NCBI GenBank assembly: GCA_033856175.1
Contig: JAWVFK010000034.1
Location: forward strand, 1 to 62,919
Direction: 5' to 3'
Length of the DNA: 62,919 bases
From: JAWVFK01 sp033856175
Lineage (GTDB): Bacteria; Actinomycetota; Thermoleophilia; Solirubrobacterales; 70-9
Positions 58,455-62,919 of this stretch are shown here, one piece after another. The notes beneath the pieces are model-generated. The model was not told the DNA's origin. It was given only the letters and a program-made list of their open reading frames with translations, and ran no database searches. How positions within the stretch are numbered: the first letter of the stretch is position 1; the number at the start of each line of letters is the position of its first letter. The translations under genes were made by a program, and so were the position numbers.

Positions 58455-59423
58455 CTACTCGTAGATGACGACGTCCGGCGGCGGCGAGAGCCCCAGCACC
58501 TCGGCCGGCGCCATCAGCCGCGGGTCCTCGTGGAAGAAGAGCTTGAAGCCGCGACGAAGGGCGGGGTTGAGGCGGCCGGTCAGCTGGCCGTACTTGAGCT
58601 GCTTGACGCGAGGCGGGCCGACGCCGTCGATGTTGATGACCTCGGCGACGCCCCGCGGGGCTCGCAGGCCGAACTTCGGCACGACCATGCTCTCGGTGAA
58701 CTCGTGGACGAGCAGCAGCTTCTGCGGCAGGCGATTGACGGTGACGAGGCTGCTGAGGTAGTCGGCCACCTGGTTGACCTCTGTCGCCGTCGAGGAGCCG
58801 ATCGACTGGCCCGGGATCTGGCCCGGCGGAACGTGCCACTCGGGATCCAGGGCGAGGCCGACATCGGGCTGCTTCAGATAGGGCTCGAGCACCTTGGCCT
58901 CGCTGAGGAAGTCGGACTGGCCGGGCTGGATGTCGAGGATCAGCAGGGCATGGGCGCGGCGGGCAGCATCGAGGTAGCGCTGGATCGTCAGCGGCGGTTG
59001 ACGGCTGCGATAGCGCCCGTCGGCCTGCGGCTGCTCCGAGGCGATCACCGCGATCAGCTCCATCGCCGGAATCACGGGCCTCTGTGGAGTGCCGTAGGCG
59101 CGCGCCCGAAGCCGCAGCTTCGCCGCCGCCTGGTCAGGCGTGCCGATGCCGAGGATCCCGAGCTTGCGGTCCTGCGGCGCGCCGTAGAAGCCGACCACCC
59201 GGGCGCGCGGGAACAGCATCGAGCCCGGCGCCGTCGGCGGCGCGAGGATCGGCGCCGCAATCCTCTGGACGGTCTCCGCCCCATCGCCGCCGATGCCGCG
59301 AATGCCGAGGGCTGCCGCGCTGACGGCGATGCCGACGATCAGCCGCCGCGGGCCTCGAGCGCGCCAGGGCCGCGACGGCCGGGGATTGATACGCCACCGC
59401 TTCGGCAGCGTCTCGGACGCCAT
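58455..59423 (-). CDS. Conserved exported/anchored protein, TIM-barrel-like
   Basis: 322 aa from the ATG at 59423; a TTG 18 nt upstream is unlikely because it overlaps the -10-like TAATAC (59431-59436), 7 nt before ATG. A basic, Pro-rich N-terminus runs into one hydrophobic segment (LIVGIAVSAAAL, about 28-40). The body has VVGFYGAPQDRKLGILG, PAMELIAVIAS, ALLILDIQPGQSDFL, DVGLALDPEWHVPPGQIPG and KLLLVHEFTESMV. These strand-end Asp/Glu motifs resemble a TIM-barrel family seen in many actinobacteria as a hypothetical secreted protein. A glycosidase-like role is possible but not shown. It follows tRNA-His on the same strand. Confidence 0.65.
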   Translation of the reverse strand: MASETLPKRWRINPRPSRPWRARGPRRLIVGIAVSAAALGIRGIGGDGAETVQRIAAPILAPPTAPGSMLFPRARVVGFYGAPQDRKLGILGIGTPDQAAAKLRLRARAYGTPQRPVIPAMELIAVIASEQPQADGRYRSRQPPLTIQRYLDAARRAHALLILDIQPGQSDFLSEAKVLEPYLKQPDVGLALDPEWHVPPGQIPGQSIGSSTATEVNQVADYLSSLVTVNRLPQKLLLVHEFTESMVVPKFGLRAPRGVAEVINIDGVGPPRVKQLKYGQLTGRLNPALRRGFKLFFHEDPRLMAPAEVLGLSPPPDVVIYE

Positions 59424-59516
59424 GCCCTCAGTATTAGTCAAACGAGCAGGCAGACGAGCGCCGAACCCGCCGAGAGCGAGGCGCTACGGGTTGCCCCCGG
59501 GAAGGTCCTCACAAGG

Positions 59517-59589
59517 GGTGAGCGACGGGATTCGAACCCGCGACCGCCTGGACCACAACCAGGAGCTCTACCAACTGAGCTACGCCCAC
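59517..59589 (-). tRNA. tRNA-His (anticodon GTG)
   Basis: Minus strand. The acceptor GTGGGCG pairs with CGCTCAC; the anticodon arm CCTGG/CCAGG encloses TTGTGGT, anticodon GTG. A G precedes position 1 (at 59590) and the discriminator is C, matching the G-1:C73 pair that defines tRNA-His, so the processed 5' end may be 59590. T loop TTCGAAT. CCA is not encoded. Confidence 0.96.
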
Positions 59590-59601
59590 CGCGCCCGTCT
59601 C

Positions 59602-59607
59602 AATCTA
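59602..59607 (-). promoter_or_regulatory. -10 element of tRNA-His
   Basis: TAGATT on the minus strand, 12 nt before the tRNA. Its first three bases are the stop codon of the deacetylase-GT2 gene. Confidence 0.4.
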
Positions 59608-61668
59608 GCGGGCGATCTCCCCCACGGCGAGCTCGTCGCCGCTGCGCTCCATGTGCTGCCAGCGCAGGCGTGTGCCGCGGACGGCGCTGATGATCGACTG
59701 GATCACGACCAGATACATCAGCTGGCGGTAGACGAACTGCTGCAGGGGCATCGCCCACAGCGGTCGCAGCGGCTCGCCGTCGAGGCTGAAGGAGAAGGCG
59801 CCGAGCGACAGCAGCAGCACGTTGAAGCCGACCCAGTAGGCGAGAACCGGCAGCGGGTCGAGGAAGAAGAGGCCGTAGAGCGTGAAGACGTCGATCAGCG
59901 GCGCCAGCATCGGTAGGGCGATCTGGAAGAGCAGCAGGTAGGGCAGCCCGCGGCGGCCGATCGGCGCCTTCTCGATCAGCGCGCGCCTGTGCTTCCAGAC
60001 CGCCTGCATCGTTCCGTAGGACCAGCGGTAGCGCTGCCGCCAGAGGGCGGCCAGGGTCGAGGGCGCCTCCGTGAAGGCGCGGGCGTCCTCGGCGTAGGCG
60101 ATGCGCCAGCCGGCGCGGCCGAGGGCGATCGTCAGGTCGGTGTCCTCGGCGAGGGTCGCGCCCGAGAAGCGACCGACCTCGTCCAGCGCCTGGCGGCGAA
60201 AGCCGCCAACGGCGCCCGGGACGGTCGGCATGCAGCGCAGGATGTCGAACAGCCGGCGGTCGAGGTTGAAGCCCATGACGTAGTCGATGTGCTGCCAGCG
60301 CCCGAGCATGCCGCCGCGGTTGCCGACCTTGGTGTTGCCGGCGACGGCGCCGACGGCGGCGTCCTCGAACGGCTGGACCAGCCGCCGCAGCGTGACCGGC
60401 TCGAAGACGGTGTCAGCGTCGACGCAGACGAGGACGTCGTGCGCCGCCGCGGCGATGCCGGTGTTGAGCGCGCCCGGCTTGCCCTTGTTCGCCTCACGCA
60501 GCAGCCGAACGCCTGGCAGCCCCATGGCCTCGACGATGTCGCCGGTGCCGTCGTCGGAGCCGTCGTCGATGACGATGACCTCGAAGTCGGGATAGTCGCT
60601 GGCAGCCAGCGAGCGCACCGCCGCCTCGATGACCTCGGCTTCGTTGTAGGCCGGGACGAGGATCGAGACCGGCGGCAGGAAGTCCTCCTTCGGCGGCCGA
60701 CGGCGGAAGGCGCGCGCGTGGCGGCGAGCGAACGCCGCCAACACGCCGGCCCGCAGGACGGCGAGGATCGCGATCGGCACGAGCAGGAAGCCCAGCAGCG
60801 CGGTGATCCAGCGTGCGGCGCTGAGGGCGCCGATCAGCAGCTCGCCGCGGAGCTGCTGGTTGGAGGAGGCGTGCAGCTCTGCCGAGCTGGCGGGGATGCC
60901 CAGGAGGCTCCGCAACGGGACGATCTCGAAGCCGCGACGGCGGAGCTTCGGGATCAGCTGCGCCACCGCCGCGACCGTCTGTGAGCGGTCACCACCGCCG
61001 TCGTGCATCAGAACGATGCCGCCCTTCTCGCCGGGCGGCGATGCGAACTCGACGATCTTGCGAATCCCCGGCCGTCGCCAGTCCTCGCCGTCGAAGTTCG
61101 ACAGCGTGATCAGGTAGCCCTCGCGGGCGACGTGGAGGAACGCCGAGCGGTCCGCCTTCGAGACCGCCTCCGGCGAGGACGAGTACGGCGGGCGAACCAG
61201 CCGCGGCCGGATGCCGGCGGCGCCGGCGACGGCGCTCTCGGTCAGCGACAGCTGCAGCGAGAGCTGCCAGCCGGCGATCCCGGTCAGGGCGCTGTGGCTG
61301 AAGGTGTGGTTGCCGATTTCGAAGCCTTCGCGATGAAGGCGCCTGACGATGCCGGGCTCGGCGGCGACCCGCTCGCCGACGACGAAGAAGGTTGCCGGCG
61401 CCTTCAGGCGCTCCAAGACCGCGGCGATGCGCGGTGTCCAGCGCGGGTCCGGACCATCGTCGAAGGTCAGGGCGATGCGGTGACCGGGGTCGGGCTGGCG
61501 CGAGACCAGGCGGGTGCCGTCGGCACTGGCGGTGAGGACAGCGCGTCCTCTTGGGACCTCGATGGCGGCTGCGGCATTCGCCGGCGCCGTTGGGGTCCGG
61601 CTGGCTCCGGTGAGCTTCGTCGTCAGTCCCTGTGTGAACAGCAGCAGCAGCAGCCCCGCGAGGACCAC
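59605..61668 (-). CDS. Fused polysaccharide deacetylase / family 2 glycosyltransferase
   Basis: 687 aa. After an N-terminal hydrophobic segment, a NodB deacetylase domain (about 60-265) has ALTFDDGPD with Asp70-Asp71 and the metal His pair in NHTFSHS (His121, His125). A membrane region follows, then a GT2 synthase domain (about 330-560) with IDDGSDDGT, VDADT, AEDTD and QRYRWSYG, the marks of processive synthases such as PgaC/IcaA or hyaluronan synthase. C-terminal membrane helices end the protein. One polypeptide thus combines polymer synthesis and N-deacetylation. The only standard start in frame is GTG 61668, which cuts the first membrane helix short. It lies downstream of the Gly-rich membrane gene. 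Confidence 0.9.
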   Translation of the reverse strand: MVLAGLLLLLFTQGLTTKLTGASRTPTAPANAAAAIEVPRGRAVLTASADGTRLVSRQPDPGHRIALTFDDGPDPRWTPRIAAVLERLKAPATFFVVGERVAAEPGIVRRLHREGFEIGNHTFSHSALTGIAGWQLSLQLSLTESAVAGAAGIRPRLVRPPYSSSPEAVSKADRSAFLHVAREGYLITLSNFDGEDWRRPGIRKIVEFASPPGEKGGIVLMHDGGGDRSQTVAAVAQLIPKLRRRGFEIVPLRSLLGIPASSAELHASSNQQLRGELLIGALSAARWITALLGFLLVPIAILAVLRAGVLAAFARRHARAFRRRPPKEDFLPPVSILVPAYNEAEVIEAAVRSLAASDYPDFEVIVIDDGSDDGTGDIVEAMGLPGVRLLREANKGKPGALNTGIAAAAHDVLVCVDADTVFEPVTLRRLVQPFEDAAVGAVAGNTKVGNRGGMLGRWQHIDYVMGFNLDRRLFDILRCMPTVPGAVGGFRRQALDEVGRFSGATLAEDTDLTIALGRAGWRIAYAEDARAFTEAPSTLAALWRQRYRWSYGTMQAVWKHRRALIEKAPIGRRGLPYLLLFQIALPMLAPLIDVFTLYGLFFLDPLPVLAYWVGFNVLLLSLGAFSFSLDGEPLRPLWAMPLQQFVYRQLMYLVVIQSIISAVRGTRLRWQHMERSGDELAVGEIAR

Positions 61669-61741
61669 GGCGAGGATGGCCCAGTGCGCCGGCGGCCGCT
61701 CGATCTTCCGCCCGGTGCCGCGCGCCGCGTCGCGGACGTCG

Positions 61742-62323
61742 CTACTTGGACTTGAGGTGACCGTTGCCCTTACCGGTAAGACTGCCGGGCACGTGCTTGC
61801 CGTTCGGCGTCACCGCGGGGACGCCGCGACCCCCCGTAGCGGGCTCGGTGGGCTTGCCACGACCGTTGCCTGAGGAGCCGGAGCCAGAACCGCCGCCAGA
61901 GCCAGAGGATCCCGTGCCACCCGTCGCGCCGCCACCTCCAGCCGGAGCGGAGGCCCCGGGGGAAGCGCCGCCACCAGCCTGGGTCGTCGACCGTCTGCCG
62001 GTCGCCGCCCCGATCCCCGGCAAGGCCCTGGCGGTGGAGGTCGCAGTCGAGAGGTGATGCTTTTGCAGATGGTGCTTGGAGGGCGCCGGCTTTCTGACGG
62101 CAGGCGGAGCCGGTTTCTTGGTCCCACCGAAGTCGAGCAGCGGCAGGCCGCCGAAGCCGAGTGCCCCCAAGACCAGCGCGATCAGCCAGACCGCGATCAT
62201 CACGCCTAGCGCGAGTACCCCGGCTCGCAACGCGAGCGTGCCCTTGCCGCCCCGGTCCTCGCCGGAGAACACGGGAACGTCGCTACCCCCAGCCCGCAGG
62301 CCTCCTGTTGGTGCTTCGGCCAT
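61742..62323 (-). CDS. Membrane-anchored Gly/Ser-rich protein
   Basis: 193 aa from the ATG at 62323, chosen over a GTG two codons upstream because TACCGT lies exactly 6 nt before the ATG. Cytoplasmic N-terminus (about 30 residues), one membrane helix (about 34-58, GVLALGVMIAVWLIALVLGALG), then a low-complexity exported region: a His/Lys/Pro-rich neck (SKHHLQKHH) and Gly/Ser/Ala-rich repeats to the end. No family recognised. It precedes the deacetylase-GT2 gene by 73 bp and may be co-transcribed with it, suggesting a wall- or polysaccharide-facing role. Confidence 0.6.
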   Translation of the reverse strand: MAEAPTGGLRAGGSDVPVFSGEDRGGKGTLALRAGVLALGVMIAVWLIALVLGALGFGGLPLLDFGGTKKPAPPAVRKPAPSKHHLQKHHLSTATSTARALPGIGAATGRRSTTQAGGGASPGASAPAGGGGATGGTGSSGSGGGSGSGSSGNGRGKPTEPATGGRGVPAVTPNGKHVPGSLTGKGNGHLKSK

Positions 62324-62329
62324 GCCCAC

Positions 62330-62335
62330 ACGGTA
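62330..62335 (-). promoter_or_regulatory. -10 element of the Gly-rich membrane-protein gene (leaderless type)
   Basis: Minus strand: TACCGT, six bases (GTGGGC), ATG at 62323. Confidence 0.6.
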
Positions 62336-62393
62336 CCGGGGAGTACGGAGCCGTGAAGAAACTGACCACCCGAGAAAGCGGGCGGTTGCGGAG

Positions 62394-62466
62394 TACCCCC
62401 GGGAGGAGTCGAACCTCCGACCTAGGGATTAGAAATCCCTCGCTCTGTCCGCTGAGCTACGGGGGC
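62394..62466 (-). tRNA. tRNA-Arg (anticodon TCT)
   Basis: Minus strand, 73 nt. Acceptor GCCCCCG pairs with CGGGGGT (first pair G-U). The anticodon arm AGGGA/TCCCT encloses TTTCTAA, anticodon TCT, reading the AGA/AGG codons that are rare in GC-rich genomes. T loop TTCGACT. CCA is not encoded. Confidence 0.94.
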
Positions 62467-62475
62467 TGGCTGGCA

Positions 62476-62504
62476 AGCGTAGCGGCGATCACACTTGAGC
62501 CCAA
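62476..62504 (-). promoter_or_regulatory. Promoter of tRNA-Arg
   Basis: Minus strand: -35 TTGGGC (62499-62504), exactly 17 bases, -10 TACGCT (62476-62481), then the tRNA 5' end 9 nt later. This is the best spaced two-element promoter in the window. Confidence 0.55.
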
Positions 62505-62518
62505 TCGTGCCTGATTGG
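62501..62518. promoter_or_regulatory. Inverted repeat overlapping the tRNA-Arg -35
   Basis: CCAATC-GTGCCT-GATTGG, perfect 6-bp arms. It overlaps four bases of the tRNA-Arg -35 and lies upstream of the divergent secreted-protein gene, as expected of an operator. A short palindrome GGATATCC follows at 62521. Confidence 0.4.
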
Positions 62519-62542
62519 ACGGATATCCGAGCGGTTGTCGCT

Positions 62543-62570
62543 TGCAAAACTAAGTAAGCGTCCCTACTGT
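62543..62570 (+). promoter_or_regulatory. Promoter of the secreted-protein gene
   Basis: -35-like TTGCAA (62543-62548), 16 bases, -10 TACTGT (62565-62570). It would leave a leader of about 50 nt containing the AGGGGGA Shine-Dalgarno sequence. Confidence 0.4.
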
Positions 62571-62629
62571 CGGCGGAGTCAATGAACGGATTCTTGAAAT
62601 TGAGGTCCGGTGTCTACAGGGGGAAGCGC

Positions 62630-62919
62630 ATGAAGCAGAAGCACCGACGGGCAGGGTCAATCGGAATCTTTCTCGGCGCGATCGCGCTGCTGGCTTTGCC
62701 GGCAGGAGCAACCGCACTGGGCGGCTTCAATGTCGATCAGGCGCTGAACCAGTCGCCGCCGAGCGTCGGGGCGCCTTCGGCTCCCGGCCAGCCCTCCGCA
62801 CCCGCCGACGACCCAACCACCCAGGCCGGCACGCCGCCTGACTACGTGCCGCCGATGCACGGCACCAACCCCCACGGTCAGGGCACCGCGGGCACGGTCG
62901 ATCTCGGCACCGCCGCCGC
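62630..62919 (+). CDS. Secreted protein, N-terminal part (runs off window)
   Basis: Start ATG at 62630 chosen because AGGGGGA lies 5-6 nt upstream; an in-frame ATG at 62582 has no ribosome site. The first 96 codons encode a signal peptide (KQKHRRAGSIGIFLGAIALL, cleavage near ATA-LGG) and a Pro/Ser/Ala-rich mature start (NQSPPSVGAPSAPGQPSAPA), then PPMHGTNPHGQGT. I recognise no domain in this part; the rest is outside the window. Its long AT-richer leader contrasts with the leaderless genes nearby. Confidence 0.7.
   Translation, partial: MKQKHRRAGSIGIFLGAIALLALPAGATALGGFNVDQALNQSPPSVGAPSAPGQPSAPADDPTTQAGTPPDYVPPMHGTNPHGQGTAGTVDLGTAA

Overview
This is a 63 kb stretch of a very GC-rich chromosome (about 70% by eye), almost solidly coding, with many GTG starts and stop/start overlaps. 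Gene content and protein style (MreC/MreD, RodA and PBP2; ECF sigma factor; DUF3052-type protein; HME-type RND pumps with only a tiny lipoprotein adaptor; no sign of outer-membrane genes) suggest a monoderm actinobacterium, most likely class Thermoleophilia (Solirubrobacterales). That placement is an inference, since no rRNA is present. I see no prophage, insertion sequence or CRISPR array. LAYOUT. 1-7.7 kb: the 5' end of a MaoC/HadA-like dehydratase gene, lepA with a clear intrinsic terminator, murJ divergent from rpsT, holA and comEC. 7.7-16.6 kb: a metal-efflux-type module (two HME RND pumps, a minimal lipoprotein adaptor, and a divergent response regulator/histidine kinase pair) lying between comEC and comEA, which are usually adjacent. 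16.6-20.7 kb: comEA, a cupin protein, leuS (interrupted by an in-frame TAG) and a DUF3052-type gene. 20.7-30.9 kb: tRNA-Ala, then a minus-strand ribosome/proline run in transcriptional order rplU-rpmA-methyltransferase-obgE-two sulfatases-proB-proA-nadD-rsfS-coiled-coil gene. 31-43.3 kb: cell-shape and nucleotide genes in order valS-folC-39 aa membrane protein-poly-Q zinc-ribbon protein-ndk-maf-mreC-mreD-PBP2-rodA-rng. 43.4-52.9 kb: an alpha/beta hydrolase, a 7.3 kb gene for a giant exported protein, two overlapping tiny membrane-protein genes and an ECF sigma factor. 53-58.4 kb: tig-clpP-clpX, then ctaG with a small overlapping ORF, and corA. 58.4-62.9 kb: a conserved exported protein, tRNA-His, a polysaccharide deacetylase/GT2 fusion, a Gly-rich membrane protein, tRNA-Arg and the start of a secreted-protein gene. 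HOW IT FITS TOGETHER. Most of the window is core biology: translation (lepA, rpsT, rplU, rpmA, obgE, rsfS, leuS, valS, tRNAs), proteostasis (tig, clpP, clpX), envelope elongation (mre/PBP2/rodA, murJ, deacetylase-GT2) and DNA uptake (comEA, comEC). The less ordinary parts are the giant envelope protein, the RND/two-component module, the broken leuS, and a repeated promoter pattern: seven start codons sit exactly 6 nt after a TANNNT hexamer, which points to leaderless mRNAs.
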